Shown: positions 13,252 through 20,411 of the stretch, one piece after another
Numbering within the stretch: the stretch's first letter is position 1
How the letters are laid out: each line of letters starts with the position of its first letter
Source of the DNA: a virus
Strand: one strand, 5' to 3'
IMG/VR virus record: IMGVR_UViG_3300044641_003951
Span: 1-20,523 of that record
DNA: 20,523 bases
Notes under the pieces: generated by a model
Seen by the model: only the letters and a program-made list of their open reading frames with translations
Databases searched by the model: none
Told to the model about the DNA's origin: nothing
Position numbers and translations under genes: made by a program

Positions 13252-15684
13252 TTAGCTCTTAGGCTTATTTTTTGAAGCAGTAATTTTCTTCTTTTCTACT
13301 TCTCTATCAAGTTCATTTTCTTCTTTTTCGTGAGCTCTTTGTCTTGCATTTTCTGACTTCTCGTGTGCAAGTTCTTTAGCTAATTTTTCTTTATCAGCTT
13401 GAATCTTCATTACAGTCTCATTTGTAGTATCTGCAGTACCGTTGTCTTTAGATAATTCCATACTCTTTAAAAATGCATCAGCTTGCTGTTTCAATGTTTC
13501 AAGAGTAATTTCATTTTGGAGCTCTTTATCTAAAACAGTTAAGTCGTGATCTCTTTCTAATTGTTTTTCTTGAGCTGCAGCTTGTAGAGCTTGATTCTGA
13601 AGTTCTTGTTGTTTTTGTAACTTCATTTGTTCGTAGTCTTTCTTAGCCTGTTCAGAGACTTTAAACTTGTTTCTCATAGCTGATACAGAATCAGAAGTCC
13701 ATAAGTCCATTAGTTGACTAAAGTCTATGGTTCCTGCATTTAAAGCAGTTTCTGCTAATCTTCTAATGTTATCAAACATTTGTTTGTCTTGATAAGCATT
13801 TGAGATTTTTAAGTCGTAATCCATTTCAGCAAAATCTTCTCCATCAATTTCTACAATTTTGGATAAGAAATCGTCTAAAACAAATTGAGTTTTTTTATTT
13901 TTCTTATTTTTCCAAGCAATCTTAGCTGTTTCTAGTCCAGCTTCCAATACTCTCTTTTTAAGAAAATCATGTTCTGCAAACCAATATTCAGTAGTAAGCG
14001 AGCTTTGAGTTACAGATCTTTCTACTCCCCCTACAGTTTCTCTATTTTCAATAGCACCCTGTCTTTGAGGAGTAACACCTGCAATTTCTCCCATCTTTTG
14101 TTCAATGTAAGATAATGTACTTAAATAGAAGTTTAAGGACTGTCCCATTTCCATATCTAACACTGGATTCTGAACATTCATATTTCCTGCTAATTTACCC
14201 ATAGCAGCTCCTTTTTTACCTTCTTTAAAAGCATCAAAAGGAACGGCTTTCATGTATTTTGCATAATATAACCACATGTCAGTATTCCACCCATCAGGCA
14301 TTTCATGAGTAGGAATTTTCATGATTTTACCCCAGTTTGTTGCAATAAGTAATTCAGTGTTGTACCAAATAACATTATACAAATACTGATAAGGCTTCAT
14401 TCTGTCCATCAAGGACATTCCATAATTATCATTGGTATTATAAATAGTTCCTACAATTCCTGGGTAACATTTGGAAGGATTTTCCATTTGTCTGAATTGT
14501 ATAGGTCTAGGCTGTATTTTACAGTAAATAGCTGTCTTAGAGTACCCAGCTCCACCTCCTATTTTGTGACCTTCCCACCATTCATTAATCCAAATAGTCT
14601 CTAGAGTCTCTCCCATAGCTTCATTAGCTACGTAGTTTTCATCTACTAAGTCTTCTTGCTCTATTCCAAATCTATCGAAAAACTTGCGTTTAAACATTTT
14701 TCTCATAGACTTCCAGTATACTCTCAATACACGAATATTACCATCTGGGTCAAATGCTGGAGAGAATTGATTTATATCATTTTCAAGAAGTGCTATATCA
14801 ATAGACTCTTCCACTTTCAAAGCCAAATGTTGAGGGCCTACTTTAGGATCGAAAGCCTTACTAGTAGCATTGCCTCCTACTCCAAAATAGTTTTCAAGAG
14901 TGTCTATCTCTGCATCTGATAAATATTCGTTATATTCATCAATCAACTTACCTATAGAGTAATATTCTTCAATTAAGATAATATCTGCATCTTCTATGTA
15001 AGGAGACTCTCCTGAACGAACTGTGTAAACCTTTAAAGGATTAATAAGTTTACAAACGGGTTCTCCACCTATAATATCCCATTGATAGATTTCTTCGGAA
15101 CTTAACAAAGCATTCTTAAATCCTTTATTGAAAAGGACTTCTAACCTATTCTTTTCCCATAAATGTTTTAAAATCCAAGTAGCTCTAGCTTCTCTTATAT
15201 CTTGATAAGAGTAGTTCATATAAGCTTGAAAGTCAGCAATTTTTCTTTGAAGTTCTTCTTGAGAAGAGGACTCTGATTCAAGTTGTTGAATGATAAATTT
15301 TTTCCACTCTTCTTGAATGTTCTTTTCTTTTTGAGAAATTGCATCTTCGTTTATAACTCGGACTTTCCAGTCGAACTTACGTCTAGACTCTTCTCCAATT
15401 AATAGATCAATTTTAGGATTACACAAAGGGTAATTCTGCATTTTAATAGGAGTAGACAGTCCCTGTAACTTTAATGGATTACAAATTTGTTCAATGTCCT
15501 GTTGATCTATTATATTTGAGTATAAATTGAAATTTATTCTCTTATTTCTTTTTGACTTCCTGATGCTCTTATTTAAATACATGGCGATAGACTCTGCACC
15601 ATTAATGCAGTCTTCTCTCCACTTATCATTTTTCTTTGAATGTGGTTTCTTTTGAGCAGGAAACTTAGCTAACAAATATCCCAT
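13252..15684 (-). CDS. Portal protein
   Basis: The 810 aa product has the length and order expected of a crAss-type portal, the dodecameric ring through which DNA is packaged and ejected. The N-terminus contains GAESIAMYLNKSIRKSKRNK and a wing region with YPLCNPKIDLLIGEESRRKF. The middle has YQWDIIGGEPVCKLINPLKV, WINEWWEGHKIGGG, and KPYQYLYNVIWYNTELLIAT, which likely forms the stem-side helices, then GEIAGVTPQRQGAIENRETV, a phrase typical of portals before the long crown helix. The last 140 residues are a charged coiled coil (QKQQELQNQALQAAAQEKQL and LAKELAHEKSENARQRAHE), the barrel-like tail. It follows TerL by 15 bases. Assignment rests on motifs, size and position. Confidence 0.85.
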   Translation of the reverse strand: MGYLLAKFPAQKKPHSKKNDKWREDCINGAESIAMYLNKSIRKSKRNKRINFNLYSNIIDQQDIEQICNPLKLQGLSTPIKMQNYPLCNPKIDLLIGEESRRKFDWKVRVINEDAISQKEKNIQEEWKKFIIQQLESESSSQEELQRKIADFQAYMNYSYQDIREARATWILKHLWEKNRLEVLFNKGFKNALLSSEEIYQWDIIGGEPVCKLINPLKVYTVRSGESPYIEDADIILIEEYYSIGKLIDEYNEYLSDAEIDTLENYFGVGGNATSKAFDPKVGPQHLALKVEESIDIALLENDINQFSPAFDPDGNIRVLRVYWKSMRKMFKRKFFDRFGIEQEDLVDENYVANEAMGETLETIWINEWWEGHKIGGGAGYSKTAIYCKIQPRPIQFRQMENPSKCYPGIVGTIYNTNDNYGMSLMDRMKPYQYLYNVIWYNTELLIATNWGKIMKIPTHEMPDGWNTDMWLYYAKYMKAVPFDAFKEGKKGAAMGKLAGNMNVQNPVLDMEMGQSLNFYLSTLSYIEQKMGEIAGVTPQRQGAIENRETVGGVERSVTQSSLTTEYWFAEHDFLKKRVLEAGLETAKIAWKNKKNKKTQFVLDDFLSKIVEIDGEDFAEMDYDLKISNAYQDKQMFDNIRRLAETALNAGTIDFSQLMDLWTSDSVSAMRNKFKVSEQAKKDYEQMKLQKQQELQNQALQAAAQEKQLERDHDLTVLDKELQNEITLETLKQQADAFLKSMELSKDNGTADTTNETVMKIQADKEKLAKELAHEKSENARQRAHEKEENELDREVEKKKITASKNKPKS

Positions 15685-15699
15685 AAGGCCGTTATACGT

Positions 15700-17979
15700 T
15701 TATTTATTTATAAGGTTTTGTCTTTGTTGAGGACTGTAATAATTCCTTATCCAGTAATCTGAAGGGTCAATTTCAGGAGTTTCTTCTACATGCCCTAAGT
15801 AACGCAGTTGATCTTCCCTATAAATCATCAACATCCCTAAAGCAGAGACTCGGTCAAAGTTCCCATCAGGATTCCATCCAATAGTCTCTTTTATAGCTGC
15901 AGGACTTCTTAATGTATGTAGTCTTAAATAGTTTGAGGTCTGCTCTCCTTCATCATTAAATGTTTGAGTAATAGCAGGGCCTCTTAACCATTGGTTATAA
16001 AGCGATCTTCCCCAAGCATTAATGTTCTTCCCTGGAGGAGTACCCTTTGACCTATTTCCGCTTCCTAAGTCTCTAACCATTTCCATTTGTTTTAGAATTT
16101 TAGGAGTATCAGCTAAGCGATATAATTTATTTCTATTAGAAAGATAACCAAAAAGTCCTTTATTAAAGTTCTCATAATTACATACTGCATTATAATAGTC
16201 GAGAATAAGTTCTACATTTTTATAAAACTCGTCTGCAGTTTCTGCTCTTCCAGTATACTCACATACAATTTCATCTGTAATTAAATCAAGGACAAATAAA
16301 GAACCTAAAGAATCAGTTGTAGAATCATCTTGGTCATAAGAGTCACAGCCTGCAATGTATCTTCTGAATGGAATTTTACCTGAGCTATCTTTTATTGGAG
16401 GATGAAATATTTCAATAGCTCCGTGTCTTTTGTTGTCTTTTAATGGAAAGTCTCTAATAGGCATTGACATTGCATCTATCGTAAACTTAACTTCAGTTCC
16501 TGTATTAATCAATTTACCTATGTAATGTCCAGAAGTAAATGAAGATAAGTTAGGCATTATAGTAGATAAATGCTCTTTTAGTTCGCCAATTGGAAATAAA
16601 TTCCCTTGGACTCTCATTACAGCATCTTGAGGAGTAATAGAGTAATCAGCTTTAAACTGAGTTATAGTACTAGGACTTTTAGTTCTCCACTCTAGCATAA
16701 TCTCTGCTAAAGCTTTTAATACATCTGAATTACCATTTTTATCGTAGCAGTACTCTCGATTTAGATACTCTCCTACATAAAAAGCGCATCTAGATTTATG
16801 TGAATTCTTGTCAAATACATTAGGTAAAGAATAAACATCGTGAGAATCTGGGTCATAAAAAAGAGACTCCATTGCTTCAAATGCAGGGCCAGCTGTTCCT
16901 CCAGTTCCAAAACTAGTCATAAGTCCGAAGACTTTTTTACCTTGTTTCATAGAACCTAAAGCAATAGTCCATCCTTTTACTCCATTAGGAAAGTTACCAA
17001 ACTCTTCCCAAAGAACTTCTCTACCTGCTTTACCCCTTGCTTTTTCAATTTTATTATTTAAGGTAACACCTATAATTTCATTTTTTCTTCCTTTTTCTAG
17101 TCCTGTAACAGGATCTCTATAAGAGGCTCTCTTGTGTTCATCAGTGTCTTTATAGTCTCTAGGCTGAGTCCAAGCTGTGTGCTCATCTATAAAGTTTAGG
17201 ATGTTCCAAGTTTTGTCATTTAATAATCCATCTTTATATAGATAGTCCCCCTCAGAGGCCATTGCATACATCTTCTGTCCTCTATACAAAAAGTAAGGTC
17301 TAGCTAAAACACTTCCTCCTTTAAATGAATATCCTCTACGTCTAGTTTTCAGTACATTACAGTGCTTACCTTTACTTCTTGCTTGAAATCTATAGTGAAA
17401 ATATAAATAGTCTCCATCCCAAATTGCTGGAAAGTCTGTCTGTCTTACTGCCTCTGAATTAGACATGTCAATTAAGTCTTCAGCTGAAGGAGGAGAATAA
17501 TTTAAATTTTCATTATCATCTTCTGAAGTTACAACTTGGATAGGACAAAAATTTAAATAAAAGTAATGTTCTCCTGTAATCCATTCTCCGTCTTCTCTAA
17601 TATAACCTTCGTCACATCTTCTTGCTTGCTCATCCCAGTATTTTCTGAAATCAGAGTTAGGGTCTCCACTTTCAAATGCAAAAGTATAAACTCCAAATTC
17701 TTTAAAGTGCTGAGCTGCAGGACTAAAGAATTCCATATTCTCTAAAATATGAGGCTCAGTTATACTTACTATAACTCTTCCTTTAGAATCTTTAGAAAGG
17801 TCTTTTACAGATTTTCTATCTGCTCTTAAAAAATTATATACAAAAGGTACACTCTCTATGAATTCAATTAAATCTGCTCTTAGTCTAGTATCTGTTAAAG
17901 TACTTAAAAGATTTTTAGACTGGCTATTTAATTTCTCAATCAGCGTAGACTCCTTTTTTTCTGCCTCCTCGTAAGTCAT
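15700..17979 (-). CDS. terL: Terminase large subunit (TerL)
   Basis: The 759 aa protein is the ATPase-nuclease motor that packages DNA. The ATPase half shows a variant Walker A, KTRRRGYSFKG at 211-221, common in crAss-type terminases in place of GxxxxGKT. Walker B with catalytic Glu is EVLWEEFG at 321-328 (Glu325/Glu326), and the coupling motif is LMTSFGTGG at 353-361. The nuclease half has YIAGCDSYDQDD with Asp546, a possible second acidic residue near 602-612 (NYENFNKGLFGY), and the C-terminal Asp709 in FDRVSALGMLMIY. All key positions look intact. The start at 17979 overlaps the upstream 181 aa gene by 44 nt; no later Met could replace it without losing conserved N-terminal sequence. A run of seven A residues lies in the overlap. 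Confidence 0.93.
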   Translation of the reverse strand: MTYEEAEKKESTLIEKLNSQSKNLLSTLTDTRLRADLIEFIESVPFVYNFLRADRKSVKDLSKDSKGRVIVSITEPHILENMEFFSPAAQHFKEFGVYTFAFESGDPNSDFRKYWDEQARRCDEGYIREDGEWITGEHYFYLNFCPIQVVTSEDDNENLNYSPPSAEDLIDMSNSEAVRQTDFPAIWDGDYLYFHYRFQARSKGKHCNVLKTRRRGYSFKGGSVLARPYFLYRGQKMYAMASEGDYLYKDGLLNDKTWNILNFIDEHTAWTQPRDYKDTDEHKRASYRDPVTGLEKGRKNEIIGVTLNNKIEKARGKAGREVLWEEFGNFPNGVKGWTIALGSMKQGKKVFGLMTSFGTGGTAGPAFEAMESLFYDPDSHDVYSLPNVFDKNSHKSRCAFYVGEYLNREYCYDKNGNSDVLKALAEIMLEWRTKSPSTITQFKADYSITPQDAVMRVQGNLFPIGELKEHLSTIMPNLSSFTSGHYIGKLINTGTEVKFTIDAMSMPIRDFPLKDNKRHGAIEIFHPPIKDSSGKIPFRRYIAGCDSYDQDDSTTDSLGSLFVLDLITDEIVCEYTGRAETADEFYKNVELILDYYNAVCNYENFNKGLFGYLSNRNKLYRLADTPKILKQMEMVRDLGSGNRSKGTPPGKNINAWGRSLYNQWLRGPAITQTFNDEGEQTSNYLRLHTLRSPAAIKETIGWNPDGNFDRVSALGMLMIYREDQLRYLGHVEETPEIDPSDYWIRNYYSPQQRQNLINK

Positions 17980-18481
17980 TTTTAGTAGCTTCTTCTTCTT
18001 TTAACATTTTTTCTAAACTCTGAACTTCTTTCCAAGTACTTGCCATAGACTTAATGGTGTCATTAATCTGTTTAGCATTGTACTTAGGTTTACCAGATTT
18101 GTCAGTTTCTGATAAGTTTATATTTCTCAAGAATTTGTCTAACTTAGATACTCCTATTAGAGTACCTTCATATATTTCAGATAGAACAGTTTTTGATCTT
18201 TGCTTATAAAATTCAATAGCTGAATTTACTTCTGCATCAGGCTCCCATCCTGGAGGAAGACCTTTTACATATCCACGTACTGCTCTTATTTTATCTTCAT
18301 AGTCTATAATAGCAGAAAAGTCCGATTTTCTATCGGACATATGATAAACAACACTAAGCTCAGCTATACATGTAACTTTGTCTTTGCTAGTGTCTCTATC
18401 CCATAAAACAGCAAATGGTTTTAGTGTCAATGCTGCGGGATCTACTTCAAGTTTATAATTTACTAATCTAAATAAATTCAT
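17936..18481 (-). CDS. Candidate terminase small subunit or packaging accessory protein
   Basis: The 181 aa protein lies directly upstream of TerL and overlaps it by 44 nt. The first 75 residues are mixed alpha/beta (MNLFRLVNYKLEVDPAALTL, KPFAVLWDRDTSKDKVTCI, SVVYHMSDRKSDFSAIIDYE). The rest is helical, with AIEFYKQRSKTVLSEIYEGT and AKQINDTIKSMASTWKEVQS, and ends in a basic tail GGRKKGVYAD. The place and the helical, basic C-terminus would suit a small terminase subunit, but I see no clear helix-turn-helix, so the call is positional. A seven-base stem at 18320-18338 (GTCCGAT/ATCGGAC), followed by TTTTCT on the minus strand, lies inside the gene. Confidence 0.5.
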   Translation of the reverse strand: MNLFRLVNYKLEVDPAALTLKPFAVLWDRDTSKDKVTCIAELSVVYHMSDRKSDFSAIIDYEDKIRAVRGYVKGLPPGWEPDAEVNSAIEFYKQRSKTVLSEIYEGTLIGVSKLDKFLRNINLSETDKSGKPKYNAKQINDTIKSMASTWKEVQSLEKMLKEEEATKNDLRGGRKKGVYAD

Positions 18482-18642
18482 AAGAACAGATTATTTCCTG
18501 CAATAGGAAGAGCTCCTGTATTGGAACTTTTTATTTTATTCAATTTTTCTTTTATTTCTAAAATATCTAACGAATCTAACATAAGCTTCTCTTGTGTTAA
18601 TTCATTAAACCATTTTTTAAATTCCTCCAAGTCCTGTTCCAT
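18478..18642 (-). CDS. Small unknown protein, 54 aa
   Basis: An open frame from ATG 18642 encodes 54 aa, MEQDLEEFKKWFNELTQEKL continuing through MLDSLDILEIKEKLNKIKSS and ending in TGALPIAGNNLFL. An in-frame ATG at 18651 would add three residues. It is a charged amphipathic helix followed by a small hydrophobic tail. Support for being real: it fills an otherwise empty stretch, and its TGA stop overlaps the start of the 181 aa gene as ATGA, the operon's usual junction. It overlaps a 33 aa ORF by about 26 nt. I recognise no family. Confidence 0.5.
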   Translation of the reverse strand: MEQDLEEFKKWFNELTQEKLMLDSLDILEIKEKLNKIKSSNTGALPIAGNNLFL

Positions 18643-18718
18643 TATTATCATTGTTTTTAGGCCCGAATAAAATAGGCAAACCTATTACTATAAAAATAAA
18701 AATAATATAAGTAAGCAT
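18617..18718 (-). CDS. Tiny predicted membrane peptide, 33 aa
   Basis: ATG 18718 opens a frame of 33 aa: MLTYIIFIFIVIGLPILFG, then a polar tail with PKNNDNNGTGLGGI. Residues 3-18 are an uninterrupted hydrophobic stretch long enough for one membrane span, with an uncharged short N-terminus and an Asn/Gly-rich tail. It starts 14 bases after the zinc-ribbon gene and overlaps the 54 aa ORF. Small single-span phage proteins can act in lysis, superinfection exclusion or entry, but nothing here decides between these. Short AT-rich ORFs can be hydrophobic by chance, because T-rich codons encode Phe, Ile and Leu. Confidence 0.4.
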   Translation of the reverse strand: MLTYIIFIFIVIGLPILFGPKNNDNNGTGLGGI

Positions 18719-18732
18719 TGTATTGAAGTTGA

Positions 18733-18999
18733 TTACCATTTTTCTTTTGGACATTTATTTTCTTGGTGGAATGATTTTGTCTTTGCAACAATAGGACACC
18801 CACATCCTCCTTTACTTTTAGAACAAATATTTGCAACATTAAGAGAGCAGCTACTACAAATAACCGCTCTCTCAGTTGCTATCCTTCTTTCTTCTTCTGT
18901 CATGGGTACAAGTCCAGTTGCATGAGCCCATCCATTAATAATGTTTTCTAGCTTCTTTTGGATTGAAGTTTTCGAGCTTCTCTGCTTTGATTGTCCCAT
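18733..18999 (-). CDS. Zinc-ribbon-like small protein
   Basis: The 88 aa product has a basic N-terminal helix (GQSKQRSSKTSIQKKLENII), a connecting segment EEERRIATERAVIC, and a cysteine domain with Cys at 48, 51, 59, 66, 68 and 83. The pattern CSSC, then ICS, GGCGCP and finally KCPKEKW matches a zinc-binding family I know from many phages (ending K-C-P-x-x-K-W). Two close cysteine pairs plus Cys83 would hold one or two metal ions. The function is unknown; a nucleic-acid or protein adaptor is likely. The start overlaps the preceding gene by 52 nt; a shorter start at Met33 would remove the overlap and keep the whole zinc domain, so the N-terminus is uncertain. Confidence 0.7.
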   Translation of the reverse strand: MGQSKQRSSKTSIQKKLENIINGWAHATGLVPMTEEERRIATERAVICSSCSLNVANICSKSKGGCGCPIVAKTKSFHQENKCPKEKW

Positions 19000-19292
19000 C
19001 TTTTGTAGTAAGCTGCTGTTTTTTTACTTTCTGGTCTATGAAGACTAGTAGTAAAATGATTAATTTTCTCTTGGTCTAAGCTCTTTTCAGGAGTCTTAAT
19101 ACAACAGTACAGTCCTGAATTTTGCTTATCTCTAGTTTCTTTAAATTCAAAAGATCCTATTTTATAGTACAAAAGTTTATCTAAATCATTGTAACCAAAA
19201 GTCCAAGACCAAGATGTATTAGAATCTTTTAATTCTTTAGATAAACTTTCAATTTGATCTCTAGAATAAAACTCTCCTAATATTATTTCCAT
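18948..19292 (-). CDS. Hypothetical protein, 114 aa
   Basis: This protein begins MEIILGEFYSRDQIESLSKE and has a compact alpha/beta core with SWSWTFGYNDLDKLLYYKIG and SGLYCCIKTPEKSLD. A basic C-terminal helix (KKTAAYYKRWDNQSREARKL) follows. It contains no catalytic motif I recognise. The positive tail could contact nucleic acid. It overlaps the GroES-like gene by 10 nt and the zinc-ribbon gene by 52 nt, and ends with TAG. The overlap with the next gene is long, so one of the two boundaries may be shorter in reality. Its place between a co-chaperonin-like gene and a zinc protein gives little hint of function. Confidence 0.6.
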   Translation of the reverse strand: MEIILGEFYSRDQIESLSKELKDSNTSWSWTFGYNDLDKLLYYKIGSFEFKETRDKQNSGLYCCIKTPEKSLDQEKINHFTTSLHRPESKKTAAYYKRWDNQSREARKLQSKRS

Positions 19293-19648
19293 GTTGCATT
19301 AATATCTCCCTCTGAACAACTCATCCATTCGATAATATGTTCATCAGAATTTGTTCTTAAATTTTTAGTTGTCTTCCATTTAATAGGATTAGAGAAAGCT
19401 CTTTCTCTTCCAGTAGGATTCAGACTCACAATGTCTCCAATTTTTACTTGAGTAATGTTGGGATCTACAGCAATTACTTCGAATTTCATTACTCCATCTG
19501 GGAACATCTCTCTGGTTTTTTTCATCATAATATCTTCCTTGGATTCATTGCCAAGAATAATATCACTTTGTTTTACATCCACCATAGGATTTTTAATAAC
19601 TACTCCTCTGTTTATTGGAGTAGGCATAAGTGTTTTAGTTGTTTCCAT
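19283..19648 (-). CDS. GroES-like (Cpn10 family) co-chaperonin
   Basis: The 121 aa protein follows the GroES layout along its length. An N-terminal strand PINRGVVIKNP (11-21) equals P-x-x-D-R-V-x-V-K in GroES. A flexible loop carries IIL at 30-32 in KQSDIILGNESKED, the position of the GroES mobile-loop hydrophobic tripeptide (IVL) that grips GroEL. KFEVIAVDPNITQVKIGDIV (55-74) equals G-E-V-x-A-V-G...V-K-x-G-D-x-V, and EHIIEWMSCSEGDINATW (103-120) equals E-x-x-x-I-M-x-E-x-D-I-L-A. Phage T4 gp31 is the known precedent: it replaces host GroES with GroEL for folding of the capsid protein. Here the gene is upstream of terminase and capsid genes in the same direction, so a similar job is plausible. 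It overlaps neighbours by 14 and 10 nt. Confidence 0.75.
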   Translation of the reverse strand: METTKTLMPTPINRGVVIKNPMVDVKQSDIILGNESKEDIMMKKTREMFPDGVMKFEVIAVDPNITQVKIGDIVSLNPTGRERAFSNPIKWKTTKNLRTNSDEHIIEWMSCSEGDINATWK

Positions 19649-19934
19649 TAGTCTTCTCTTTTAATTTTTCTTCTTCAATTAATTGTTTAATGTACTCTGC
19701 TTTTGCTTGGGTGAAAGCTCCCCATTTGTGTGAAGGCCAAACTACTTCTCCTTTTAGTTTTAATTTCTTCACTTGATTATTAAATCGTCTTCTTACTTTG
19801 TATTCTTCAAAAGACTCTTCTGCTAATCTATAAGCTCTGTCTGTATTAAAAAGTTTAAACTCTTTTTCATCTACATTTAGCTTACGATAGGGAATTCCAT
19901 CTTCTGTGTGAAATACTTCTTCTTGATTCTCCAT
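19635..19934 (-). CDS. Hypothetical basic helical protein, 99 aa
   Basis: The 99 aa product starts MENQEEVFHTEDGIPYRKLN and is mostly charged helix: TDRAYRLAEESFEEYKVRRR, NNQVKKLKLKGEVVWPSHKW, and AKAEYIKQLIEEEKLKEKTN. The middle phrase EVVWPSHKWGAFT suggests a short strand or turn with two Trp residues. There is no membrane segment and no cysteine. It overlaps the GroES-like gene by 14 nt and is joined to the gene upstream as TAATG. Translational coupling with the co-chaperonin-like gene is likely, which could reflect shared timing. I do not recognise a family. Confidence 0.6.
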   Translation of the reverse strand: MENQEEVFHTEDGIPYRKLNVDEKEFKLFNTDRAYRLAEESFEEYKVRRRFNNQVKKLKLKGEVVWPSHKWGAFTQAKAEYIKQLIEEEKLKEKTNGNN

Positions 19935-20191
19935 TACATATGTATTTTAATCATTGCCTCTTGTAAAATATCTTTAATATCTTTCCAGTGTCCTTCTAAG
20001 GAGAAGTTACCTGTACTTGAGACTATATCAGTGTAAGGTATATTACTGTCCCTTAAAACTACTGAAGCTGAGATGTGATACAATTCAAATTCAGGCCCTA
20101 CAAACAATATACCTTCTCTTTTTAAGATTTGTGTGGTTCCATTGGGAACAGCTGTTGCATATACAACAGGAACTTCAATCACTTGTTTCAT
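19934..20191 (-). CDS. Hypothetical protein, 85 aa
   Basis: An 85 aa alpha/beta protein begins MKQVIEVPVVYATAVPNGTT, has the strands REGILFVGPEFELYHISASV and SNIPYTDIVSSTGNFSLEG, and closes with a C-terminal helix KDIKDILQEAMIKIH. No motif is recognised and no cysteine or membrane span is present. It overlaps the HU/IHF-like gene by 17 nt and shares a TAATG junction with the next gene, so it belongs to the same transcript. Confidence 0.6.
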   Translation of the reverse strand: MKQVIEVPVVYATAVPNGTTQILKREGILFVGPEFELYHISASVVLRDSNIPYTDIVSSTGNFSLEGHWKDIKDILQEAMIKIHM

Positions 20192-20411
20192 TCTTTTCTT
20201 TAAAAGTTAATTTATCAATTCGTTTTGTCAAAGGTACAAATTTTCCTAATCCAACAATTAATATTGTCTTAAAACTTTTAGAATTTTTTTTGTCTCCTTC
20301 AGCTAAAGTTTTTCTGAGAAGTTCACATTGTGATCTGTGAATCTGTTCAACTACATTTACAGGAACATTATGCTTCTCTGCTATTAGCTTCATTATATCT
20401 CCTTGCGTCAT
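20175..20411 (-). CDS. HU/IHF-like DNA-binding protein (arm-less)
   Basis: This 78 aa protein matches the helical half of HU/IHF proteins: MKLIAEKHNVPVNVVEQIHR and LLRKTLAEGDK correspond to the two helices, and TILIVGLGKFVPLTKRIDK corresponds to the conserved strand V-x-L-x-G-F-G-x-F with GLGKF at 54-58. In HU the next 30 residues form the flexible arm that wraps DNA; here the protein ends soon after, so that arm is missing or much shortened. IHF/HU-type genes are known in crAss-like phages. Roles could be genome compaction, packaging or dimerisation with another HU. A six-residue insertion (KKNSKSF) precedes the strand. The start overlaps the partial upstream gene by 44 nt. Confidence 0.7.
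   Translation of the reverse strand: MTQGDIMKLIAEKHNVPVNVVEQIHRSQCELLRKTLAEGDKKNSKSFKTILIVGLGKFVPLTKRIDKLTFKEKNETSD

Noticed and set aside
18677-18684. TAGGTTTG on the minus strand as a -7 promoter box for the terminase genes
   Set aside because: It fits TAnnTTTG, but no TTTG occurs about 20 nt upstream, and it lies in the putative coding region of the 33 aa ORF.
18657-18839. A 60 aa minus-strand frame overlapping the zinc-ribbon gene
   Set aside because: Its first half is an out-of-frame reading of the cysteine domain and its tail lies out of frame with the 33 aa ORF; the zinc-ribbon and the 33 aa ORF explain the region better.
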